A stretch of DNA of 64,000 nucleotides from Kappaphycus alvarezii (Eukaryota > Rhodophyta > Florideophyceae > Gigartinales > Solieriaceae). A program made the position numbers and the translations under genes. Under the pieces are notes generated by a model, which was not told the DNA's origin, did no database searches, and saw nothing but the letters and a program-made list of their open reading frames with translations. The stretch covers positions 124,001 to 188,000 of the forward strand of contig NADL03000697.1 in assembly GCA_002205965.3 (NCBI GenBank), read 5' to 3'. How positions within the stretch are numbered: the first letter of the stretch is position 1; each line of letters begins with the position of its first letter. Below, piece by piece: positions 1-10,299 of the stretch.

Positions 1-615
1 GGATGGGGTTGGAGCGGAGGCTGAGGATCGCGAGGAAGGGTTGGAGGATCTTGATATGTCTGATGAAGCCATTTATCATTCTGAGCCGTTCTAGGGAATT
101 TGTAGGGATTGCATTGGGAGTATGGATATTTTGGAAGAGTTATTTGGTTCTGATCTTGAGAATGACGATTGTGAGGAGTAGATACATAAATTTTCTTTGA
201 TAATATCTTCCCTCTGGCCAATCTTATCCACAAGATGCCCTTTAATGCGTTTTATGGTATTTAGTATGTTTGATTGAGACTTTAGGATTAGCCGAAAAGT
301 CTATAAAAGATGAGTAAATTGCTTCCTTTTTGAGAGGTCAAGCAAATTGGCAGACAACTTCAAGCCAAGTCCCGAGTAGTAGGAAGTTGAGAGTCAACTT
401 CAGACCAAAGAAAACGTTTTCTTACGCTGGTCGCAGAGCGTCGGTGGTAGACCCTGTCCCTTTTATACTTGCTTGTAGCTTCCTCAACTCTCTTCTATAT
501 ACACTCCCTTTTGTTCGCTCAACAATACCACGGTAGTACTTCCGTCGCTTTCAACACCTCGTTCTCAGGGTAATTGGTTCTGAGGATCTCTTCCCCCGTC
601 GGTTTATCCCTATCA
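1..615 (+). mobile_element. LTR remnant with an internal ORF (copy A), truncated by the window edge
   Basis: Bases from about 260 to 615 match the R/U5 half of the gypsy-family LTR found at 42058 and 48853: the GACTTT..GCC..AAAGTCTATA block, then the CAACTTC-rich stretch, the CTTTTATACTTGCTTG block, and an end reading CCCTATCA. The upstream part holds the last 60 codons of the LTR-internal acidic ORF family. The 5' end lies outside the window, so the LTR start and any target duplication cannot be seen. No internal retrotransposon genes follow, so this is probably a solo LTR. Confidence 0.7.
2..181 (+). pseudogene. C-terminal part of the LTR-internal acidic protein (copy A)
   Basis: Frame 2 reads an acidic stretch, then SDEAIYHSEPF, a premature TAG, and after it the conserved C-terminus MDILEELFGSDLEN followed by DDCEE and a stop. 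The same C-terminus ends the ORF in the copies at 18.3-18.8 kb and 63.5 kb, and is recognisable at 37.2-37.7 kb. The N-terminal blocks are off the window. One in-frame stop separates the two readable halves, so this copy is broken or carries a base error. Function is unknown; see the copy at 18312 for the full layout. Confidence 0.6.
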
Positions 616-1650
616 AAATACTTAGAAAATACCTGGAGATTGATAAGTGCAAACTATTTATTCGATGTGTAGATTATAATAAATATGAATGCAAATCATT
701 TCTCACATCCGGAAAAAAGTTGTTTCCCTAGAGTCGACATAACCTGGTCTGCAGAGCTTACAATATTTTTATGACAAATGAAATTATTTGCATCAGTTTA
801 TGGTATGAAAATGTGCAATGTAATATGCATTAAACATAAAACAATATCTCCCTCGCAGTTGTGCCGGAGTAGGTTCACCAAGTTGCCAAGCAACAGGCAC
901 TACATACTGTAGAGAGATTTTCTTCCAGTATCTGAATTGCTTTTAATGTGCCTTCAGCATCTCTTCAATTCTTGTGACAGTCTAATAAAATTCTCACCAG
1001 TCGCATGGAAAATGAGTCCTACAATGCCCATGCCATTGGTTATGACAGTTCCGATAGCGTATGAAACAAGAGGTACTAATTCTGATTACTACTTGCGGCT
1101 TTGCTAATACATTCATAGTGAGATTTCCGCGGTTTCAGTACCCCAACTGCAAAGTGATGGGCCAAGTATCTACGAGTAGCTGAAACGGAGGTCCGGTAAG
1201 GTACTGCCATGAGCACCATGGTAGCACCGTAGCCTGTACCCGTCATGGTCGATTGTTCTGGGGTTTTCCAGTATGTCGTAGAGAGTTTGTTTCCCCCAAC
1301 CTTGAATTCATATTTTGATGCAAATTATTGCTACTAGGATTTTTTTGCAGCTACTCAGATATTGTATGATTTGTTAAATTGTTGAGGAAAGGGTTCACTA
1401 CAGTATGATGTGACTAAATTCGTATTCACTGATTAGTTATTCAAAGCCTGCCTATTTAATGAAAAGATAAACATCCCCGTATTTGGGCGTAAAATTACCC
1501 GCGGTCTCAGTAAGTTCAGTTGAAAAAAATGCAAGGACTTATTCTTTTTCGAATTGAATGCGTAACAACATAATAGATCTGACTTCACCCGCGTAGTAAT
1601 ACTTCACCAGAATACTTTACCAGCATCCCTATTTCATTGAGTGCCCCTGA
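616..1650. other. Intergenic, nothing recognised
   Basis: AT-rich sequence without a convincing ORF on either strand. I recognise no repeat, RNA gene or element end here. Confidence 0.5.
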
Positions 1651-1688
1651 AATAGCAGCTCACATCTTTGTTTAAGCAAACAGCCAAA

Positions 1689-2770
1689 ATGGCATCAATC
1701 AGCACCGCAGACGCACAGGAAATCGTGCCACTCTTCGCGGAGCGTGCAGCAAAGGGCTCTGCTGAACTCGATGACAGCAATTGTCACACGGGAAGTAGAG
1801 ATCCAGACGAAGAAAATGACAATAAATGCACAATTTTCGATTCATTTTATTCAACAAGGGGGTCCGCAACCATTTATGAAATGATAAACTTCAACACAAA
1901 ACAGTTTAAAGCGACCCGGAAAAAATTTCCCCAGCGCATAAAGAGCTTTCATATCGTTCGAGAGGCCATAAAAAGTAGGTATATTGGAAAAGATTGTTTT
2001 TGAAAGATGATGGTTGTGCTTAAGCACGTTGGGCATGGGACTTGCTCGCAAGAATTTTCGGAATAAAAGGGGCTATATTCAAACGTCTCATTAATACGAT
2101 TATTCGCAAGCTGAAAGATGGAAAATACTAATTTTGCATCGATTCAGTGCTCGAGGGCAAGTAGATGATTAAAATACCAGTAGAAGGTAAAGGGTGTAAG
2201 AATTATCCATATGAACGGTACGCAACCTATGTTACTTTTCAGCAGCCGAACTGTTCTTCTGGTAATTTGGAAGAGGGATGGCTTTCTCAAAGTGGCAAAA
2301 ACAAACTATATGGATCCAAAGCGGAGGTTTCCGTGCTGGCAATTAGATTGGCTGTGGGGTGCAGTGAAACTTTTCCGGACTCTGTTTGTGACGAAAACGA
2401 GATTTTGGAATTTTTTTTCGAATCACAGGAGCATTCGTATCATTGGACAGCGTTGTGTGACAAAGGATATCAGGGGGGAATGTAGTTTATGTGCACTGAG
2501 CATACGAAAAAGAAAACATTTAACGGCTTTCTTTTGGGGGAAGGGTAGAAAAAAATAAGCTTACTGCGTCAGAAAAGATCATTGTTGAAAACTATTTTGG
2601 GCGTAAGTGCAGGTTACAGAATATTATATCCACCAAGTATCTTTGGGGTGAGCGAATTGGTATATCTATTTCTAAGATTTGCTTGCCTCTGACTAACTAG
2701 GACATCAGGTGGGCACTATTGCGCGGTGCGGATCAGGTATTTTACCGCAAGTTGAAGCACAAGATATGAA
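1689..2770 (+). pseudogene. DDE (IS5/Harbinger-like, DDE_4-type) transposase pseudogene
   Basis: An ATG at 1689 opens a 105-codon frame containing the segment TIYEMINFNTKQFKA. The homology continues in other frames through ARIFGIKGAIFKRLI (about 2040-2090), YERYATYVTFQQPNCSSGN, KLYGSKAEVSVLA and CDKGYQGG (to about 2480), and ends in SEKIIVENYFGRKC followed by an ICLPLTN tail (about 2570-2700). This order is what I know for DDE_4-type transposases: a variable N-terminus, a block around the first two catalytic acids, then a VENxFGR block near the third and a final LTN motif. Several stops and at least three frame changes make it non-functional as read. The family is cut-and-paste; I could not find terminal inverted repeats. 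The nearest relatives I recall are oomycete elements, which is only a weak hint. Confidence 0.6.
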
Positions 2771-4080
2771 GAAGAAAGAAAAGTGTGGTGACTAAAGGTG
2801 CCCGAGCACAAACGAGGTAGAGGGCAAAGAAAGCAAAGCGCATTGAAATGAAATACCGCTCTATAAGTGGCACTGTAGGCATTCTTGCTTTTGATAAAGA
2901 TGAAGACAGGTTGAGTGAGAAACTACATAGTTACTTTACAGCTAATGATAACCTGAGTAATGTTTTCTTTTTTAACTAAAAGCATTGATTTTCAGGAATT
3001 ACATTAAGTATTTGGCATATGGAGCAACGACAATGTATGATATTGATAAATTCCTGTAAGACTCAGTAAATACGCGAAGACCGATTAATTTCGTTTTTAC
3101 TGAGAAACTGCATGAAAGAAACATGGATACACTCTGGCTGTAGTTGTGATAGCTATCATTCGTGCACTCATTACCATCTCAATGTTCCAAGTACAGTCTG
3201 CCTTCGTACATTAAACTTGCCATTATTCTGCTTAAAGGGCACACGAGTATCCAACAAACAACCGCAAGCGCTCCTGCCGCTGACGCTCTCATCTCTGATC
3301 GGCACGCATAGGCCTTCCAGTGCCTTTTCTTTTTCTCTGCAAATTCCCTGCTTCCCTTCTATCCCGAAGAAATCATGATTTTTGATCCGTGAAAGAATTA
3401 CGGGGAGCACAACGCCCCGTTGTGTGGGGTTGATCTCAGCTTCTGGGTGTATAGCTTCGTCTTCTTGCTGAAAGCCGACCGAGTCCCAAAATTTTGGGAC
3501 TTTATCCTCAAAGAAAAGTTCAAGATATGACTAGTCAAACGGCAGATAAAGAAGACCACCGGGAAACACTTCAACGCAATGATAGGAATACTGGTAATAG
3601 GGGCAGTCACTGTTGGGGCAGTTGCGGTGGAAATTCAATTGGTCCTCATGATGCGCCAGAGCTTAGTGGGTTCCGACTAGGTCTTGGATGCCCCATTGGT
3701 CCCTTCGGTATCAGTGGCAATAAAAACTATCGTGCGTCACGGAACTAACATTTTTAGGGCCACATCCAATTGTGTATGGAAGAGTCCATCTCGCCGTGCC
3801 AAGTGAACGCCTCGTCGCAGTGTGAGTGCAACGCCTTATTCTCGTGTTCACTCAAGCGATCCCTTCACGCTCAAGGTCTTTGCGAGGGTGCAGCACATCA
3901 GTAGTTTACAGGTGTCCATGAGGGAGGTACACCCCGTAATGTGCCTTTATCTCTTCGTCTTCATGTTAGAACTCTGCACTAAACTGGCATTTTCCATGAG
4001 AGTGACATCTCGCGTCAAAATATGAGTGCGCTCTCCGTCAGAGTGGCACTTTTCATGATAGGGGCACTCTGCGTGATGAA
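2771..4080. other. Intergenic with short unassigned ORFs
   Basis: No recognisable gene. A short frame at about 3540-3660 could encode one hydrophobic segment (AMIGILVIGAVTVGAVAV), which may be chance. From about 3960 to 4080 the bases GAGTG..CTC recur irregularly every 17-25 bases, resembling a decayed short tandem array. Confidence 0.35.
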
Positions 4081-4095
4081 ATTGACAATCTTCTA

Positions 4096-5156
4096 CAGAT
4101 GTCTCTTACGCGTGATGAAATACGCCCACTACGGCTTAATACGTTCGTTGCCGCTGGGTCTGGTGGTAGTCCCAGACTTCATATTAATTTTGGAATGCCG
4201 CGTAATGCGGAAGTATATATGCAAGAACGATTTGATTGTGAGACAGGTATTGTTCCCCGCACAGGTAGTGACGAAGACAATGCTGATTACAATAGTGTTC
4301 ATTCGTAGCCTCCGCGTTCGAGTAGGGGACTACCCACAATGAACAATAGAAGCAACTTTGCTCAAAATTGAGAGGAAGTGGGAAGTACTAGGGTGCGACA
4401 CTTGATAAAAGAGAGATCGTCGGTGGCAGTGGAATTCGTAGTGGTACCAAAAAGTCCGAAAATGGCGACGTTGTAGTCATCTTTCACTCCGATGGTGTCA
4501 ATATGGACGACGATGATGCGTGTTTTGTGAATTTCAAGGAGATTGCGGACAAGCTAAACAATAATGTGGATCGTATAACTCTGGTGAAATATTTGGTGAA
4601 GTCTGGTGATCTCTAGTCGTTCATAATCAATCTTCAAGGAGCATACAAGCTTCTCAAAACCAAGGTGAGTTTCTTGAGCTCCTAGAAGATTACGCAATGT
4701 AAGAACTATATCAATCTAGCGCCCTTCCTGTTTCAGAAAATGAGAGATAATAAAGTTCTTGGTAAGGCTGTGAAGAGGCTGATGTTCGATGTATACCGTA
4801 AAGATAACCCACGGCTCGCACCTCTGGTATTTAAGAAGGTCTTATTATTAGCCGATCTTTTCACCCAAAAAGAGACCATTATGACAGTAGGTGCTAGAGA
4901 GGCCTATCTTGAGGAGAAGAGTTTGGCCGTGAAGGTCTCCCAATTCAATTTTGTTGAAATCATATTTCTGTTCCACAATGTCAGTCGGATCATGATGTAC
5001 TTAGATCACTGGAGGCGGCAAAGTTATTCATATCACAGTTCTGGATCAAGGGAGGTTTTTTGTGAACGTAGAGATATGGCATATTGCCCGCAAGATGGAG
5101 GAGCTGCTGGTGATATCGCTTTTACGTGTAGAAAATTACAATTCACGGACAGCTAA
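4096..5156 (+). pseudogene. Unidentified decayed coding region, possibly spliced
   Basis: Readable pieces in changing frames have protein-like composition: LTRDEIRPLRLNTFVAAG (from 4102), FHSDGVNMDDDDACFVNFKEIADKL (from about 4480, read across two short stretches), a helix-rich segment ending AYKLLKTK, then RDNKVLGKAVKRLMFDVYRK onward to 5156. Between AYKLLKTK and RDNKVLG lies a 73-base stretch that starts GTGAGT and ends CCTGTTTCAG, close to consensus splice sites, with a stop codon inside. That fits a short intron. I do not recognise the protein; the readable part is mostly helical and charged. Stops before and after make the whole doubtful as a working gene. Confidence 0.35.
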
Positions 5157-5280
5157 AATCGTGCTAAGGAGTTGAAACTTCGCCTGTATGGTTGAGAAAG
5201 GTATATAAGCCGTCATATTGAACAAAAGATTCAGTGTTTTCTTGCTTCTGTAAGGTGCTCCGGTCAGAAAAAATGTGAGA

Positions 5281-6380
5281 ATGAAGCTCGCCATTCTGAC
5301 ACCAATCGTTAAGCAAGCCCAGCAGGTAAGTAGAATATGAGATATATATTCAGTGGGGAACTGGTGATAGAAACGTAGAAGCTCATATGCACCACGAAGG
5401 TAGTGATAATAATGATGATGCTGATGGCACCAATAGTACTGATGGTGCTTATAGTGCTGATGGTGTTGATAAAGCTGAATTCTGCGGAGATGTAAGGATT
5501 GAGACAAGTTTCCTTGCCGGAGAGAGAGTTTTCGGTCCTGATGGTGGTGAAGACATAGTGGATGCAAAAGCTGACAAAGAGTTCGTCTATGCGCTTAGAA
5601 GTGGTCATTTTGATGTCGATGTTTAGAAAAGGGAAGGTGATCATGAAGGTTATGATACTGCAGAAGACGTTGAAGTCGGTCAGGGTGTTGATAAAATCAA
5701 TCGTGATAACAGTTCTGATGGCTAAGATATTGATGTTGGTGTTGCGAATGAAGAATCAATACTTGTCCATCTTCTTGGCAGAAAAAATGTCGCAAAAGAG
5801 ATCGACTAGTCAAGCAAGCACTGGTTCTGGGAAACAGAACGTGCCGTTCAAGAAGAGAAAAGATTGTAGAAAAACACTTCTGCTACCGTTATTCATTGAT
5901 CCGAAGTTCCACCAAACCGTTTTGACGATAATTATCGTGAAAAAAAGGAGAATTGTGGGGAGGAAGGGGAAAGAGTTAGCAGACATGAAGATGCGTATTA
6001 TACCACGACATAAGTTTAAGCACAGATATGATTTCGGTTTTTCAGATAATGACCCTCTTGAAATCAATACCAAATCATTCATGAGGTACTAGTTTGATAG
6101 TGAAGAGTTTGACAAACTGTACCGGGAGGCTTACTTGAGTCTGCTTGCAATTTTGGACCAGTCACAGTGATATGATAGGAAGGTTGTGGCGCTTAGAAAT
6201 GTACAAGAGAGTTTTTGTACGTATTGCAGTACACTTTGTGGCGCAATATTCAATGGTGGATACAAAGTGATGTCAGGTCTTCTGCGGACAATCCCGAGCG
6301 TAACACATTTCTTGATGGACAACGTCATAGACAGTCTCCTCGACACGTTTGACCTCAACACAGATAGGCTACTTTGATCC
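5281..6380 (+). pseudogene. Unidentified decayed acidic repeat coding region
   Basis: An ATG at 5281 reads MKLAILTPIVKQAQQ and then meets CAG/GTAAGT, a perfect donor-like site. From about 5388 an open frame of 79 codons is rich in Asp, Gly, Ser and Asn, built from GAT/GGT/AGT triplets, and continues after one stop as DHEGYDTAEDVEVGQGVDK. Later frames contain DFGFSDNDPLEINTKSF and FDKLYREAYLSLLAILDQSQ, then a 63-codon frame to 6377. The pieces could be exons of one gene or a decayed element protein. No family is recognised. The minus-strand His-rich frame over the same bases is a shadow of the GAT-type repeats. Confidence 0.3.
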
Positions 6381-6969
6381 TATTGGAATCCAATCACTAC
6401 TAGTCCAAGTAAGAATTCTGAGCCTCATACGAAGCCTCATCAACTGCCAGGATCAAATGCCAAGAATACGCTAGGTGTCAGTAGACGATGGGAATGACAG
6501 GTGAATTTTTGTTGGAATTTCGATGACTATCTCAATTTGAACCGGTTGACAGTAGAGGCGTACTTGTTATATCTAATTTGAAATCTTATTTTACAAACAC
6601 ATGATACTCTAATGTTCATGCCATTGTTAGGAAGTTCGTTTTTTTCATTTTCCTCTGTTGTACTCCCAAGGGATCCGCATACCCGTTACATGACTGTGAA
6701 TCCAGAAATGTGGTTCGGAAGTTCCCAAAAGAAGTATTATAGTGTTCCATAGGAGTATTTTCAACTTTTTTCATGTACTTTAGAAGTACATGGAATTCTT
6801 TTGGAGTTTCAGAACGCTCCCATATCAATATAAAATTTCATCGTGCCCGCGATGCCAAAATGGCCGCGCCGGTTGCACTATCTACTTCCCTACCGTTCCC
6901 ACCTTACATAGTCTTTGTCCTCTTGTTTCGTTCTGATCTCATTCAATGTCTGTGAGTGGACAGGGGTTT

Positions 6970-7676
6970 TAATAGGGATAGATTATTGGGAGAAGACATA
7001 CTTTGAACCAATTACCCCAAAAAGGTGGTGCTGCAAGGGAAAAATTTGCTACTGTGGTATAGTTGAGCAAACAGAGAGAGGTGTGTCAGAAAAAAAGTTG
7101 AGAGGGCTACAAAAGAGTATAAAAGGGGCACGGTCTACCACTTCCGCTCTGTGACCAGCGTGCGAAAAATGCTTGTTGGGTCTGAGGTTGACTCTCAACT
7201 TCCTAACTACTCGGGATTTGACTTGGAGTTGTCTGCCAACTTGCTTTACCTCCACAGGAGGACGCAGTTGACTCAGCTTATATAGACATTTTTGCTAATT
7301 TCGAAGTCTCAAACAACATACTAATAACGACAAAAAATGCATCAAATGGGAACATATGACCGAGAAGACTAACAGCAGATATTATCTGGACAAATGTATG
7401 GATTTCCTCGTCCCAATTTTAGTCCTCGAGATCAGAGGAAAAAAATCCTCCAAAATATCCATATCTCCAATGCAGTCCACGAGTAGTCCTTCTAGTGATT
7501 CACGGTAGCTGCAGCTGCATCTATATCACTTAAAATATCCCTATTCATCCCCACGACCGATGGATACGGGCATCCAATGTTACCTTCTTATATGCAGTTT
7601 AAAAGAACCGAAATCAGTGGCACCTGAGCATTATTTATACCAGTGCAGCATCGCTATTATACAGCGCACAACATCA
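6970..7676 (-). mobile_element. Diverged LTR remnant of the gypsy-related family (copy B)
   Basis: On the minus strand the R/U5 half is clear: the CAACTTC-rich block (7180-7230), the TATA-like TATATAAGC (7276-7284), and the CTTTTATACTC block at 7110-7125. The U5 end near 6970 resembles the family end TGATAGGGG. Upstream, at 7400-7500, the minus strand retains part of the acidic ORF C-terminus (GDMDILEDF-like). At 7663-7676 the sequence GCGCACAACATCA resembles the family 5' end TGATGTGCGC read in reverse. No target duplication was found. Confidence 0.55.
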
Positions 7677-8840
7677 CTCTAAAACTACATCCTTGTACTT
7701 GAAAAAATTTCGTAATACAGTTCCAGTTCAGCCCGTGCGGCATTGCAGCGCATCCACTGCTGTAATGATTTTCTGTTTTCGCCAATTTTGATGATTTAAA
7801 ATGGTCGCAATGTTTAACGACTACCTACTGACGGAAGTAAGTGTCATGGAAGGGTTTTAAGAGATATGAAAGGAGTAAATTACATCATCGGGCGGCACGG
7901 TTCCTTTGTGCGTAGTAGTGGTCTGATTTCCTGCTTGTTAAAGTCTTCATCTTCTTCTTCGTCTGATCTATGATGCTTTGTGGAGCACGGATAGAGTTGA
8001 GTTCCCTTTCACATTAAATGATGATAACATGCCTACTGGAAGACATTGTAGGCTGCTAACTAGTTACTTGGTAGCTACGCCATCCTGAGGATGGGCCCTT
8101 TACTGCACTAGTGTTTTACTGATTTACAGTTATCAAACAGTATAAACTGTAAGTTGTTAGATTTACCATTATGATGATGTCACCAACCCAGCTTTCTTCA
8201 TCCTTCGTAATTGTCTTTACATGATACAAATGGATGATAACGGTCTCCTTGTATCCTATGGAAGGATTGAACAATCGCGTACACTACTCCCACCTCTAAC
8301 CTTGAGGCATTTCAAATAACTCGATAAAATGAAGAATTTACTGTTTTAATCGCTTTGTCGAGCGGTATTGCGGTCAGCGGCAAGAAGCATGACAAGCACC
8401 CAACCCTCAGGATCGTCCTTACCTCTGTTGGGGCATCGCCGCCGCCGCCTTCCTCACTTCCATCCCCCAAACAAACAAACTGTGTGAGTTATGCCTGACG
8501 TCAGCAGTGACCGACTTCTCGACTCACTCAGAGGCTAGAGCAGCTTTCAATTTTTGGAATCATTCAATTTTCCTTTCGACGGGGTTCCGTTTTGTATTTT
8601 TGCTCAAACCAACCATCACAAAAGAAACTGACCTACGCAGTTCATGCTGCAGTATATGAAGAACTTCCCCCTCAGCGACTGCCGTATCTTAGCCTGTAAG
8701 GTGTCAATAAAACTCCCGAGAGTCAAGAGATAGGTCCATTGCCCTTCCAGAACATGTTTGGGGACTTCTATTAGTATTTGACACTTCTCGGGATGGTCGA
8801 AATACTTTTTTCATGTCCCATTTTCTTTATCGGGAACACC
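7677..8840. other. Intergenic, nothing recognised
   Basis: No ORF of note and no recognised repeat. Confidence 0.4.
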
Positions 8841-8844
8841 CTGC

Positions 8845-9400
8845 CAGAAAGTCGAGTGTCCGGATACCCTGGACTTCCACGTTGACCATCGCATTCACTG
8901 CCTATATCGTTCGCAGCGGACTGACCACCACGATAACCATGTCACTTTGCTGGGCAACGATCTCGACCTCACCGCAAGACATCCCGCTGTCGGTCTCCGG
9001 CCGTATGGGGAACAAAAGACCAGGCCAGACATTAGAGCAACAGGCGCGATTGTAGGCATCGACTACTTTGATATTGCATTTATGAACCCGCTGGCCCCTT
9101 ACTATCCCAGAATGAGAACTTTAACCTCTTCGCGATCTCAAAGGCTTCCAACACTGATAAACTTCGAAAATCACAAGGGTATTTAGCCTGAATACTCGGT
9201 AGCAAAAGGCTCTTCCTCTTTCCAATCTCTTCGATTGGATGGTGGCGCTCCGATGCGTTCTCCCTCATCCCGCAGGTGGCACAAGCCTGCTCGCTGACTG
9301 GTCTATAAGTTACATTGCAGTTAGCTACCATGAACACACGTCCGTATTGTAGATCTTGCAAAACTTTGAAAGCGAAATTATATGACTCCCAACCTATGAA
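8845..9400 (+). pseudogene. Non-LTR retrotransposon fragment, C-terminal endonuclease-like region (family 2)
   Basis: The frame beginning near 8860 reads CPDTLDFHVDHRIHCLYRSQ, then HVTLLGNDLDLTARHPAV, KTRPDIRATGAI and DYFDIAFMNPLAP (to about 9100). The copy at 39.3 kb has the same series (LDIYGDHLLHC, LLQNNLARAARRPV, RTRPDIRA). This is the pattern of the zinc knuckle followed by a restriction-like (PD-(D/E)XK) endonuclease that ends the ORF of some early-branching non-LTR elements. The reverse transcriptase part is missing, as expected for 5' truncation. Stops occur after 9185. Confidence 0.55.
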
Positions 9401-9940
9401 CGAATCGCAGGAAACAAACTCCTGCTACCCACCATGAAGCATTGCTCGAAGTTGTGTGTAATTCTTCGCAAAGACTGCTTTGCGAGTCGCTTCAACAGAA
9501 TTGCCAGGCTGACAGATTTAATGATCAGTTTGATAGTCTCCAATCTCACTGCCTGTCTGCTGTAAAGGTTACTAAATCCTTTCCAGTGACCACACAGGCT
9601 GGGAAGTTTTCGCATGCATTAATTTATGTTGCTGAGGAAACATGGCTCCGTGAAGCCCTGTTCCTTGTCAAATTAAAAAAACTCCCTTACAAGTCTTCAT
9701 GCCAAACACTCCTATTCATGCAGAATACATGCCGAAACCGGCTTTCTTAATGGTTTAGAAACCATTGTCGCCTTTTCTACTGTACGGCAGGAGGGTTACA
9801 ACTCTACCTGGTTATCATAATGACATTAAACTGATATGATGTTCCATGGATGAATAAGCAGATTTTCGGTCACTGAAACAATCGGAATGATGCCATTGCA
9901 GTAATAATGTTTCCGGTATTTTTAACCTGCTTACTTCCCT
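9401..9940. other. Unassigned, possibly non-LTR spacer
   Basis: A 102-codon plus frame (9442-9750) has no features I recognise. It lies between two fragments of the same non-LTR family and may be decayed element sequence. Confidence 0.25.
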
Positions 9941-9944
9941 CATT

Positions 9945-10150
9945 CAGGCCGTCTCCGCGAGGCATAGAAGATATGAATCTCTTATTGCAAACTCCATTAG
10001 AGGTAGGCTCGTGCCTATACCTATATCCACTATCAGAGGTTTGCACCCGGACGCCTAGAGGACGCTAACTGGCGTAGATCGGCGTGCTCGGGACGTATGG
10101 CAAGATCTTAGCGATGCTTACCCAAAGGCACGCCGCCGCAGTCATAATTT
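9945..10150 (+). pseudogene. Non-LTR family 2 extreme C-terminal fragment
   Basis: The bases around AGGCATAGAAGATATGAATC and GGTAGGCTCGTGCCTATACC closely match 58260-58330. The encoded peptide (RHRRYES then RGRLVPIPIS and LHPDA) matches the C-terminal region of family 2 at 58.3 kb and 39.7 kb. Stops interrupt the frame. Confidence 0.5.
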
Positions 10151-10299
10151 TCAAGGAAGCATGCTTTCTGGGTGACCTTAAGCAGGATTCTTAGGGAAAA
10201 TGAAGAGGTACTACTTCTCTCTATATAGGATACTGCAGAATACAAACGACTATATCTTTCAAATATTAAGGCACTCCGCATTCCCCTCTGGTTGTGCAA

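Noticed and set aside
5136-5567. His-rich minus-strand ORF of 143 codons
   Set aside because: It is the reverse of GAT/GGT/AGT triplet-rich plus-strand sequence. His/Tyr/Ser runs are what that composition gives, and no domain is visible.
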